From assembly GCA_041394325.1 (NCBI GenBank), contig JAWKIJ010000001.1, positions 2,232,001-2,296,000 on the forward strand: a DNA stretch of 64,000 nt, in the 5' to 3' direction. The translations under genes and the position numbers were made by a program. Shown here one piece after another: positions 7,625 to 15,392 of this stretch. The DNA comes from JAWKIJ01 sp041394325. Its GTDB lineage: Bacteria; Actinomycetota; Acidimicrobiia; Acidimicrobiales; Microtrichaceae. The notes below the pieces were generated by a model. It saw only the letters and a program-made list of their open reading frames with translations, was not told the DNA's origin and did no database searches. Positions within the stretch are counted from its first letter, which is position 1, and every line of letters starts with the position of its first letter.

Positions 7625-9133
7625 ATGGCACAGGGCGACGATCTTCAGGGCACCGACCACCTCGCGTTCGAACAGCGTTTCGGGCGTGTCGGGCTGACCT
7701 TCGACGACGTGCTCCTCGTGCCGGCAGAGTCCTCGATCCTGCCTCACGAGGCGGACACCTCCACGCTGTTCACACCCGACATCGCGCTCGCGGTGCCGGT
7801 CGTTTCCGCCGCCATGGACACCGTCACCGAGGCGCGGATGGCGATCGCCCTGGCGCGCCTCGGAGGGCTGGGTGTCCTGCACCGCAACCTCAGCGTCGAG
7901 GACCAGGCCGTTCAGGTCGACCGGGTCAAGCGCTCCGAATCGGGCATGATCAGCGATCCGATCACCCTTCAGCCGCACGAACCCGTGCGTCGGGCACTCG
8001 AGTTGATGGAGCAGTTCCACATCTCCGGTGTGCCCATCACCGACGAGCGAAACCGTCTCGTGGGGATCCTCACCAACCGGGATCTCCGCTTCGAGACCGA
8101 CGTCGACCGTCGGATCGAGGAGGTGATGACCAAGGAGGGCCTCAAGACCGCCCCGGTCGGTACCACCCTCGACCAGGCCCAGGAGATGTTCCGGCACATC
8201 AAGGTCGAGAAGCTCCCGGTGGTCGACGACGACGGCTTCCTCCGCGGGCTCATCACCATCAAGGACCTGCAGAAGCGCACCGAGTACCCCCAGGCGACCA
8301 AGGACGCCGACGGCCGGCTCCGGGTCGCGGCCGCGGTCGGTACCGGTGCCGACGTCGCCGACCGTGCAAAGGCGCTCGTCGACGCCGGCGTCGACGCGAT
8401 CGTCGTCGACACCGCACACGGCCACGCCACCTCTGTCGCCGAGACGGTCCGTGCGTTGCGCCGGGCGTGGGACGGGCCGATCGTCGCCGGCAACGTCGCC
8501 ACGGCCGAGGCGGCCGAGTCGCTCATCGACGCAGGGGCCGACGCGATCAAGGTGGGAATCGGACCGGGCTCCATCTGCACCACGCGGGTGGTCGCGGGGA
8601 TCGGCGTCCCCCAGATCACCGCCGTGTTCGACTGTGCGGAGGTCGCGCGGCGCCGTGGACGGACCGTCATCGCCGACGGTGGCATCCAGTTCTCCGGTGA
8701 CGTCGCCAAGGCGCTCGCCGCCGGCGCGGACTGCGCGATGTTCGGCTCGCTGCTCGCCGGTACCGACGAGAGTCCCGGCGAGACGGTCCTCTACCAGGGT
8801 GAGCGCTACAAGTCGTACCGGGGTATGGGTTCGCTGGGAGCGATGAAGGCGCGGTCCTTCTCGAAGGACCGCTACTTCCAGGAGCACGTCGTCGACGCCG
8901 ACAAGCTGGTTCCCGAAGGGATCGAGGGACGCGTCCCCTATGTGGGAACCGTCGCCGCGATCGTGCACCAGCTCGTCGGTGGGTTGCAGCAGGCCATGGG
9001 ATACGTCGGGGCGACGACCATCGACCGCCTGAAGGAGGCCCACTTCATCCGGATCACCGCGGCCGGGCTCAAGGAGTCGCACCCCCACGACATCACCATC
9101 ACCGAACAGGCACCGAACTACCGCCGCTTCTGA
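7625..9133 (+). CDS. guaB: IMP dehydrogenase
   Basis: The enzyme oxidises IMP to XMP with NAD+, the committed step of GMP synthesis. The 502-residue protein has the full family layout: an N-terminal barrel segment with GLTFDDVLLVPAES, two CBS domains inserted at about residues 105-225 (motifs SGVPITDE and KLPVVDDD), and the catalytic loop GPGSICTTRVVAG with the nucleophilic Cys, followed by IADGGIQFSGD and the flap YRGMGSLGAM. I chose ATG 7625 (MAQGDDLQG); the longer ATG at 7589 adds 12 unconserved residues. Adenine-nucleotide sensing through the CBS pair is known for the family. Confidence 0.97.
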   Translation: MAQGDDLQGTDHLAFEQRFGRVGLTFDDVLLVPAESSILPHEADTSTLFTPDIALAVPVVSAAMDTVTEARMAIALARLGGLGVLHRNLSVEDQAVQVDRVKRSESGMISDPITLQPHEPVRRALELMEQFHISGVPITDERNRLVGILTNRDLRFETDVDRRIEEVMTKEGLKTAPVGTTLDQAQEMFRHIKVEKLPVVDDDGFLRGLITIKDLQKRTEYPQATKDADGRLRVAAAVGTGADVADRAKALVDAGVDAIVVDTAHGHATSVAETVRALRRAWDGPIVAGNVATAEAAESLIDAGADAIKVGIGPGSICTTRVVAGIGVPQITAVFDCAEVARRRGRTVIADGGIQFSGDVAKALAAGADCAMFGSLLAGTDESPGETVLYQGERYKSYRGMGSLGAMKARSFSKDRYFQEHVVDADKLVPEGIEGRVPYVGTVAAIVHQLVGGLQQAMGYVGATTIDRLKEAHFIRITAAGLKESHPHDITITEQAPNYRRF

Positions 9134-9235
9134 GTAGGTCGTCCCTCGCAGTGGGGCGAACCGGTCACCGGAGTACGACCCGGCTGGGCCGGTCGGATCA
9201 GTTACGAGGCGCCCGGGGACCTCTACAATCGTCCG

Positions 9236-9694
9236 ATGGATCTGAACGCCCGTGACGCGGCAACGCCGACCGACGACCGACCGGTCGTCGTCCCGGACCC
9301 CGGCGACCGCCCGTTCGTCCTCGACGACCGACCGAGCCGGAGCAATTCACCCATGTTCGAGGAGCGGCCCTGGGGTACCTACGAGGTGCTCTCCGACCAG
9401 GACACGCACAAGGTCAAGACGATCATCGTCAACCAGGGCCAGCGGCTGAGCTACCAACGGCACCGGCACCGCTCCGAGCACTGGTTCGTGATCTCCGGTG
9501 ACGCGACCGTGACGCTCGACGGCACGGTGTTCGAGGTGGGCCCCGGCCACTACGCGGACATCCCCCAGGGCGTCGCCCACCGCCTCGAGAACCGGGGCGA
9601 CGAGCCGCTGGTCATCATCGAGGTGCAGTACGGCGACTACTTCGGTGAGGACGACATCATCCGCCTCAGCGATGACTACGGCCGAGTCGAATAG
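9236..9694 (+). CDS. Cupin, mannose-6-phosphate isomerase type II-like domain
   Basis: The last 115 of 152 residues form a cupin of the kind fused at the C-terminus of ManC/GMP-PMI proteins. Landmarks are ERPWGTYEVL, the metal-binding QRHRHRSEHWFVISG and VGPGHYADIPQGVAHRLEN, ending VQYGDYFGEDDIIRLSDDYGR. It stands alone, without the nucleotidyltransferase half. It therefore probably isomerises mannose 6-phosphate and fructose 6-phosphate or a related sugar. The following amidohydrolase start lies inside its 3' end. Confidence 0.85.
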   Translation: MDLNARDAATPTDDRPVVVPDPGDRPFVLDDRPSRSNSPMFEERPWGTYEVLSDQDTHKVKTIIVNQGQRLSYQRHRHRSEHWFVISGDATVTLDGTVFEVGPGHYADIPQGVAHRLENRGDEPLVIIEVQYGDYFGEDDIIRLSDDYGRVE

Positions 9695-10892
9695 CCCCTC
9701 GGCGCCCACGATCCCCAGGATCGTGAGCGTCGACGATCACGTCGTCGAACCTCCCCACGTCTGGCAGAGGTGGCTACCCCGGCGGTGGCGTGACGCCGGA
9801 CCCCGTGGAGCGCCGTGGCATCGGCCACATGGCACACATCGGTGGGGAGCGTATGAGCAGACCTTCGACCCCGAGGGCCCGCCTGCGGACTGCTGGGTCT
9901 TCGAGGATCTCGTCTACATCCACAAGCGCCACGTGGCGGCGGTGGGCTACGACCGCGACGAGATGACGATGACCCCGATGACCTACGACGAGATGCGTCC
10001 GGGGTGTTACGAGGTGAAGGCCCGCGTCGAGGACATGTCGATGAACCACGTCGACGCGTCGTTGTGCTTTCCCACGTTTCCCCGCTTCTGCGGGCAGACC
10101 TTCACCGAGGCGGCCGACCGTGACCTGGGCCTTGCGTGCGTGGTCGCCTACAACGACTGGATGGTCGAGGAGTGGTGCGGCGAGTCCGACGGCCACCTGA
10201 TCCCCCTGTGCATCGTGCCGTTGTGGGACGCCGAACTCGCGGCGGCCGAGGTGCGCCGAAACGCCGAGCGTGGCTGCCGGGCGGTGTGCTTCAGCGAGAT
10301 CCCTCCGCACCTCGGCCTCCCCTCGATCCACTCCGGATACTGGGACCCGTTCTTCGCCGCATGCCAGGACACCGGCACCGTGGTCAACATGCACATCGGG
10401 TCCTCGTCGAGGATGCCGGCGACCTCACCCGACGCCCCCGTCGCGGTCGCAGCCAGCCTGAGCTTCAACAACTCGATGGCGTCGTTGTGCGACTTCCTGT
10501 TCTCCGGCGTGTTGGTCCGATTCCCCACGCTGACCCTCGCCTACAGCGAGGGCCAGATCGGGTGGCTGCCCTATGTGTTGGAGCGCGTCGACGACGTCTG
10601 GCGGGAGCACCGGGCGTGGGGAGGGGTCAAGGACATCGTCCCCGAGCCACCCTCCACGTACTACTTCCGACAGGTCTACGGGTGCTTCTTCCGCGATCGG
10701 CACGGCCTCGACAGCCTCGACGCCGTCGGTGTCGACAACATCACCTTCGAGACCGACTATCCACACACCGACACCACATGGCCGAATACGCTCCAGATCG
10801 CGACCGACATGATGGGTCACCTCCCCGCGGACGTGCAGTACAAGATCCTGCGAGGCAACGCGATTCGAATGCTGCAGCTCGACATGCTGTAG
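9672..10892 (+). CDS. Amidohydrolase family 2 metal-dependent hydrolase
   Basis: The 406-residue protein is a TIM-barrel amidohydrolase of the ACMS-decarboxylase/LigW group. It begins with the strand-1 motif IVSVDDHVVEPPHVW, where the family has DxH; it carries NMHIGSSS mid-protein, YSEGQIGWLPYVLERVD, and the terminal FETDYPHTDTTWPN with the last metal Asp. Such proteins are abundant in actinobacteria that degrade aromatics and steroids. The substrate is unknown. The ATG at 9672 overlaps the preceding cupin by 23 bases; this start leaves a short Ser/Pro-rich leader before the barrel. Confidence 0.85.
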   Translation: MTTAESNSPSAPTIPRIVSVDDHVVEPPHVWQRWLPRRWRDAGPRGAPWHRPHGTHRWGAYEQTFDPEGPPADCWVFEDLVYIHKRHVAAVGYDRDEMTMTPMTYDEMRPGCYEVKARVEDMSMNHVDASLCFPTFPRFCGQTFTEAADRDLGLACVVAYNDWMVEEWCGESDGHLIPLCIVPLWDAELAAAEVRRNAERGCRAVCFSEIPPHLGLPSIHSGYWDPFFAACQDTGTVVNMHIGSSSRMPATSPDAPVAVAASLSFNNSMASLCDFLFSGVLVRFPTLTLAYSEGQIGWLPYVLERVDDVWREHRAWGGVKDIVPEPPSTYYFRQVYGCFFRDRHGLDSLDAVGVDNITFETDYPHTDTTWPNTLQIATDMMGHLPADVQYKILRGNAIRMLQLDML

Positions 10893-10925
10893 CGAGACGG
10901 GGCTGGGGCCCGAACGGGAAACGAC

Positions 10926-11477
10926 ATGGAGCTGCGGTCCAACGGCGAGCGGGTACGAGCGGGTCAACTGCTGCTGGCACGACCGGACATGGTCGACCCA
11001 AACTTCGCGCGAACGGTCGTGTATCTCATCGAGCACGATGAGAACGGTTCGCTCGGCGTCGTGTTGAACCGGCCGATGGGCGTTGCGGTCTCGGCCCACC
11101 TCGAAGCCCTCGAACCCGCGGTCAGCTATCCGGTGGTGTTCTTCGAGGGCGGCCCGGTGGCACCCGGCACCGTCGTGGGGCTCGGTGGCAGCGGGTACTC
11201 GCCCCCGGGGCTCGTCGACCTCGACGCGGTCGTGTCGGGTGACGTGCAGCTCGAGTTCCTGCGGCTGTACGCGGGATACGCGGGTTGGGCGGCAGGTCAA
11301 CTGCAGGAGGAGCTGGCGAGCGGATCGTGGATCGTCGCGGCCGCCCAGCGGCGCTCCCTCGGCGCCGACGATCTGTTCTCGCCGCGGCCCGAGGAGCTGT
11401 GGCGCAGGGTGCTCTCGCGCCAGCCGTCACCGATCGCACGGATGGCCCTGTATCCCGAGGACCTCATCGCCAACTGA
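10926..11477 (+). CDS. YqgE/AlgH family protein
   Basis: The 183-residue protein is a full-length YqgE/AlgH (DUF179) family member. It shows the N-terminal GQLLLARPDMVDPNFARTVVYLIEHDENGSLG region, VLNRPMGV, a central FFEGGPVAPG and the closing YAGWAAGQLQEEL motif. The biochemical role of the family is not settled. It follows the amidohydrolase by 33 bases on the same strand and converges with the aldehyde dehydrogenase. Confidence 0.9.
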   Translation: MELRSNGERVRAGQLLLARPDMVDPNFARTVVYLIEHDENGSLGVVLNRPMGVAVSAHLEALEPAVSYPVVFFEGGPVAPGTVVGLGGSGYSPPGLVDLDAVVSGDVQLEFLRLYAGYAGWAAGQLQEELASGSWIVAAAQRRSLGADDLFSPRPEELWRRVLSRQPSPIARMALYPEDLIAN

Positions 11478-11540
11478 GCCGGCGGAGCCGGCTTCGGCCG
11501 CCGACGCGGGCGGTCGCGGGACCGTTCGCGTCCGGGGCCC

Positions 11541-12974
11541 TCAGAGCTGGATTGCGACCATCCGCTCCTCGGTCATCTCGCGCACGGCGTAGGCCGGCCC
11601 TTCGCGTGTGTTACCCGAGTCGGCGACACCGCCGTAGGGCTGCTGGTCGGCCCGCCAGGTGGGCGACTCGTTGACCAGCACACCCCCGAAGCGCAGTGTG
11701 TCGGCCGCGGCGAAGGCACGGCCGACGTCGCGGGTGAACACCGATGCCTGGAGGCCGTAGCGGGTGTCGTTGGCCATCGCGAGCCCCTCCTCGAAGGAGT
11801 CGTAGGAGGAGATACCGACGACGGGCCCGAACACCTCGTCGTGCCAGACCCGCATGTCCGGGGTGATCCGGTCGAGCACCGTGGCCGCGAGGACACCGTG
11901 CTCGTCGGGCTCTCCGGCCCCGGTGAGGACCTTCGCTCCCGCCTCGACGGCCTCGCCGACCCACGACGTGACCCTCTCGGTCTCGCCGCGGTCGATCAGT
12001 GAGGAGATCGTGGTGGAAGGGTCCCCGGGGTCGCCTCCGCGCAATCCGGCGGCGAGGGTCGCTACCCGTTCGGCGAACTCGTCGTGGACACGCTGCTGGA
12101 CATGGACGCGCTGCACCGAGATGCAGGTCTGTCCGCTGTAGCCGAAGCCACCGGTGACGACCTTGGACGCGGCAAGTTCCAGGTCGGCGTCGTCGTGGAC
12201 GACCACCGGCGCGTTGTTGCCCAGTTCGAGACAGACCCGCTTGCGGGGGGCCTTCGCCCGGATCGACCAGCCGACCGGTGGGGAGCCGGTGAAGGTGACG
12301 TAGGCGACGTCGTCATGGGTCACCAGACGGTCCGCCATCGAACCCGGACAGGTGACGACGTTGAGCCACCCGGCGGGGAGGCCGGCCTCCTCGAACAGGT
12401 GTGCCAGGCGCAAAGCCGTGAGCGGGGTGGCGGACGCGGGTTTCAGCACGACGGGGCATCCCGCGGCGATCGCTGGCGCGACCTTGTGACAGACGAGGTT
12501 CAGTGGGAAGTTGAAGGGGCTGATGGCCAACACGACCCCGACGGGTATCCGCTTGACGAAGCCGAACTTGTTGACGCCGGCCTCGCTCGCATCGAGCGCG
12601 ACCGTCTCGCCGGTGAGGGTCCGGGCCTGCACCGCGGAGAACCGGAGGGTCTCGATCGCACGGTGTGCCTCGGTGTTCGCCGAGGAGACGGGTTTGGCCG
12701 CCTCCTCGGAGATAGACCGTGTGAACTGGTCGACCCTCCCTTCGAGCAGGGAGATCGCCCGGTCGAGGATCGCAGCCCGTTCGAACGCGGGGAGCGGCCC
12801 TTCCCGGTGTCGGGTGGCCGCGACCGCGATCGCCCGGTCGAGTTGGGCTCCGTCGAGCCTCGGTACCCGGCCGAGCAGTCGGCCGTCGAAGGGGGAGCGG
12901 ACCTCGATATGGTCGTTCGCGTCGATCTCACGGCCGTCGATCAGCGCCGGAGTGACGGCGATTCGTTCCGACAT
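11541..12974 (-). CDS. NAD(P)-dependent aldehyde dehydrogenase
   Basis: The 477-residue enzyme has the complete aldehyde dehydrogenase signature set: FNFPLNLVCHKVAPA for cofactor binding, KPASATP, the general-base region CLELGNNAP and the catalytic cysteine in GYSGQTCISVQR, then EVFGPVVGI. The order and short length fit the phosphorylating/lactaldehyde-type subgroup rather than betaine aldehyde dehydrogenases, but the substrate is not decidable. It is read toward the YqgE gene and is monocistronic as far as spacing shows. Confidence 0.9.
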   Translation of the reverse strand: MSERIAVTPALIDGREIDANDHIEVRSPFDGRLLGRVPRLDGAQLDRAIAVAATRHREGPLPAFERAAILDRAISLLEGRVDQFTRSISEEAAKPVSSANTEAHRAIETLRFSAVQARTLTGETVALDASEAGVNKFGFVKRIPVGVVLAISPFNFPLNLVCHKVAPAIAAGCPVVLKPASATPLTALRLAHLFEEAGLPAGWLNVVTCPGSMADRLVTHDDVAYVTFTGSPPVGWSIRAKAPRKRVCLELGNNAPVVVHDDADLELAASKVVTGGFGYSGQTCISVQRVHVQQRVHDEFAERVATLAAGLRGGDPGDPSTTISSLIDRGETERVTSWVGEAVEAGAKVLTGAGEPDEHGVLAATVLDRITPDMRVWHDEVFGPVVGISSYDSFEEGLAMANDTRYGLQASVFTRDVGRAFAAADTLRFGGVLVNESPTWRADQQPYGGVADSGNTREGPAYAVREMTEERMVAIQL

Positions 12975-13022
12975 TGCATCTCCCTGTGTCGATACGCACC
13001 CCCCCGGACTGGGCGGGCGGTC

Positions 13023-13778
13023 TCAGCGTGTTGTCTCGGTCAGTGGTTCCACGTCGATGACGTCGTGGTCGATGACGAATCCCGATACCGAGACCCGGCG
13101 TCCTCCTCCGGGTGTAGGCGAGGGGACGGGTCCGCCAAAGAAGCGTTCGGCGGCCTTCGCGACGTGGCGGACGATGAGGTAGTTCCCGCCGGCTCCGACG
13201 GCAGCGCCGATGCCGAACGGCAGGAGCCGGCCCAGCCGCTCCGCTCCCTGCTCGGAGGCGAAACGGGTGAGTAGTCGGGCGGCGAGGCGACGGTTGACCC
13301 CATCGAGGGCGCTTGCGGGCATCCCCTGGAGGAGGCGGGCGCCACCCTCCGCCCCGAACTTGCCGACGATGCCTTCGACGCCGACGGAATCGCGCCCTCC
13401 GATCGCCAGTACCGAGAGGACCCACGCCTTGCGCTCCTGCACGGACTCGGCGACGAACCCGTGCGCGATGCCGATCGCCAACACCATCTCGCTGAGCCGC
13501 GCGACGGTGAAGGAAAGGTCGGCGGTGGTCGCCGCGGCTGCCGTCACGGTTCCGACGCCGGGCACCGCGGCCGTGCCGCCGGCGACCGCGGAGACCGCGA
13601 CGAGTTCGCGGGTGAAGCGGCGCGTCAAGGACGAGGTGCTCGCGTGTGGATCGCGGAACCCGCGCCGGGCATCCAACTCCCTCACCTGTTGCGCGGCCGC
13701 TTCGTAGCGTTCCTCGACCACGCGCCCGATGGTCGTGTCGACGATCGTCGTGACCACCTTCGACCCACGTCGTGGCAT
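13023..13778 (-). CDS. EcsC family protein
   Basis: The protein (251 residues from ATG 13778, preceded by an AAAGG ribosome site) matches the EcsC family. Features are FTRELVAVSAVAGGTAAVPGVGT, the FVAESVQERKAWVLSVLAIGG stretch and a Gly-rich hydrophobic end LLPFGIGAAVGAGGNYLIVRHVAKAAERFFG. EcsC proteins are membrane-associated and of uncertain function; some homologues sit with ABC transporters, which is not the case here. An in-frame ATG at 13880 would reach almost into the neighbouring insertion sequence and adds an Arg-rich leader without family support. Confidence 0.75.
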   Translation of the reverse strand: MPRRGSKVVTTIVDTTIGRVVEERYEAAAQQVRELDARRGFRDPHASTSSLTRRFTRELVAVSAVAGGTAAVPGVGTVTAAAATTADLSFTVARLSEMVLAIGIAHGFVAESVQERKAWVLSVLAIGGRDSVGVEGIVGKFGAEGGARLLQGMPASALDGVNRRLAARLLTRFASEQGAERLGRLLPFGIGAAVGAGGNYLIVRHVAKAAERFFGGPVPSPTPGGGRRVSVSGFVIDHDVIDVEPLTETTR

Positions 13779-13893
13779 CGGGCGCACCTTTCGATAGGCG
13801 GGGGCGGATCGTCGCCCGCGATCGTTCCAGCTTTGCACGATCGAGGTCCTCGCCTTTCCGCGGGTCGCTACGGCGGTCAAATCCGGGTTCTCC

Positions 13894-15174
13894 TCACCTT
13901 CCTGTGGGCAGTTCGACGGTGATGCCGCCGCAGCAGAGGTAGATCATGGCGATGAGGGCGGTGGCGGTGTGGTGGCCGTAGCCGCGGTGGTTGATCAGGC
14001 GGATCTTGCTGTTGAGTCCTTCGAGCTTGCTGTTCGACAGGCCGAGTTCGACGGCGGCGAGTACCCGGTCGCGGTTGGCTCGGATGGTCCTCGACAGGGT
14101 CACGAAGGCGGGGATCCGGCTGCGGCATGCCCAGGCGAGCCACCAGTCGAGGTGCTCGGGTGCGTCCTCGACGCGGCGGAGCCGGTAGAGGTCGCGTAGG
14201 CCTTCTTTGAGCTGCCAGCACCGGTAGAGCACCGAGCGTTCGCGGCGGAGGGCGTGGAGGACTTCGAGTTGGTTGTCGTTGAGGTCGTCGGGGTCCTTGA
14301 GCAGCGCCCAGCGAGTGTGCTTGACCCACCGTGGCTTGTTCGGTGGCGCCACGGTGCCTTTCGGTGGGCGTCCTCGTGGCCGCCTCGGTGTCGGGTTCGC
14401 TCGACGTTCGAGGTTCCACGCCTGCCGGCGTGCCTTGTCGATGGCTTCGTTGGCGAGCTTGACGACGTGGAAGGGATCGACGCACTGGCGGGCCTGTGGT
14501 GCCTTGTGGTCGGTGGCGGTCTTGTAGGCGAGGCCCAGGTCCAGGCTCACCGCGTCCAGAGCAGCGCAGCCGTCCTCGCCCAGCTCGTCGTAGAACTTCT
14601 CGAGCACGGTGTGATCCCGGCCCTCGCCGGCCCAGATGACCGCACCGCCGCGGTCGTGGTCGGCGACGACGGTGAGGTAGCGGTGGCCCTTGCGCCAGGA
14701 CACCTCGTCCACACCGATGCGGTAGATGTTCTCGAGTCGGCGGCCGTCGATGTGTTCGGCCACGACCCGCCCGACGATGGCGGCCACGGTCTCCCAACTG
14801 GTCCGCAGCAGCTTGGTGACCGTGGTCTTGTCGGTGTGCTGGCACAGCCATGCGACGACATCTTCGAAGTCGCGGGTGTGGCGAGCGGAGGGCCTGGCCC
14901 ACGCCACGTCTTCGGTGCGGACCCGGTCGCAGCGCCGGCAGTGCAGACGGCGGATCTCGGCTTCGAGGAACAGCTTGGCGGCACCGAGGTCGAGGTGGCG
15001 CCACCGGCGCGTCGAGCGGTCATGGACGGCCCGTCCCTTCCAGCCGCACGGGCAGATCGGCCGTCGCCGACGGTGACGCAATCCGACGACTACCCCCTCG
15101 GGCGTGAAGGTCACCGACGCCACGAACGCGCCCGGGATGGCCAGCAGCTTGTTGAATGCAGTGGTGACGCGCAC
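13894..15174 (-). CDS. ISL3 family transposase
   Basis: The 426-residue transposase has the ISL3 layout: an N-terminal zinc-finger with CPCGWKG and LHCRRCDRVRTEDVAWARP, then the DDE catalytic domain with IGVDEVSWRKGHRYLTVVADH (first Asp), SLDLGLAYKTA and CVDPFHVVKLANEAID (second Asp region), ending LSNSKLEGLNSKIRLINHRGYG with the Glu. I chose GTG 15174 because a GAGGAG ribosome site lies seven bases before it; an in-frame ATG at 15231 lacks one. The gene is uninterrupted, so it is probably active or recently so. Confidence 0.93.
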   Translation of the reverse strand: MRVTTAFNKLLAIPGAFVASVTFTPEGVVVGLRHRRRRPICPCGWKGRAVHDRSTRRWRHLDLGAAKLFLEAEIRRLHCRRCDRVRTEDVAWARPSARHTRDFEDVVAWLCQHTDKTTVTKLLRTSWETVAAIVGRVVAEHIDGRRLENIYRIGVDEVSWRKGHRYLTVVADHDRGGAVIWAGEGRDHTVLEKFYDELGEDGCAALDAVSLDLGLAYKTATDHKAPQARQCVDPFHVVKLANEAIDKARRQAWNLERRANPTPRRPRGRPPKGTVAPPNKPRWVKHTRWALLKDPDDLNDNQLEVLHALRRERSVLYRCWQLKEGLRDLYRLRRVEDAPEHLDWWLAWACRSRIPAFVTLSRTIRANRDRVLAAVELGLSNSKLEGLNSKIRLINHRGYGHHTATALIAMIYLCCGGITVELPTGR

Positions 15175-15240
15175 GTGCTCGCTCCTCGAAGGCTCGGTTG
15201 GTCTCGCAACCCCGAACCTACGAAGCGACACGTGCGCGTC
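15166..15240. promoter_or_regulatory. Inverted repeat overlapping the transposase start codon
   Basis: GACGCGCACGTG (15166-15177) and CACGTGCGCGTC (15229-15240) are perfect 12-base inverted repeats. The inner arm contains the transposase GTG start at 15174. RNA transcribed from outside the element would fold so that the start codon is paired, as known for translation-limiting hairpins in IS10 and IS200. A promoter initiating inside the loop would escape this. The function here is inferred. Confidence 0.5.
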
Positions 15241-15392
15241 GCGCTGACCCCCCGGTCACCGCACAAGCCCTGGAACTACAGGACGATCAGGCCCTCACGC
15301 CCCGGATCCGACCCACGGAAAGCCGCGGAGTCCCCAAATCCGTCCGGCATTCTCAGGGTCGAGTGGACGGTGCCGATATCGAATGGGTGCAC

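Larger units (their letters stand above)
13885..15240. mobile_element. ISL3-family insertion sequence (ends approximate)
   Basis: The element is defined by its ISL3-type transposase. A left end near 13885 begins GGGTTCTCCTCACC, which resembles ISL3-family termini, but I could not match a convincing inverted partner on the right or find an 8-base target duplication, so both limits are provisional. It separates the EcsC gene from a GGDEF/EAL gene. It is present once in the window and its transposase is intact. Confidence 0.6.

Noticed and set aside
11478..11540. Terminator between yqgE and the aldehyde dehydrogenase gene
   Set aside because: The GC-rich sequence gives only short ambiguous stems and no T-run.
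13885..15240. Target-site duplication and matched terminal repeats of the insertion sequence
   Set aside because: No 8-base duplication and no convincing inverted ends were found at several trial boundaries, so they are not annotated.
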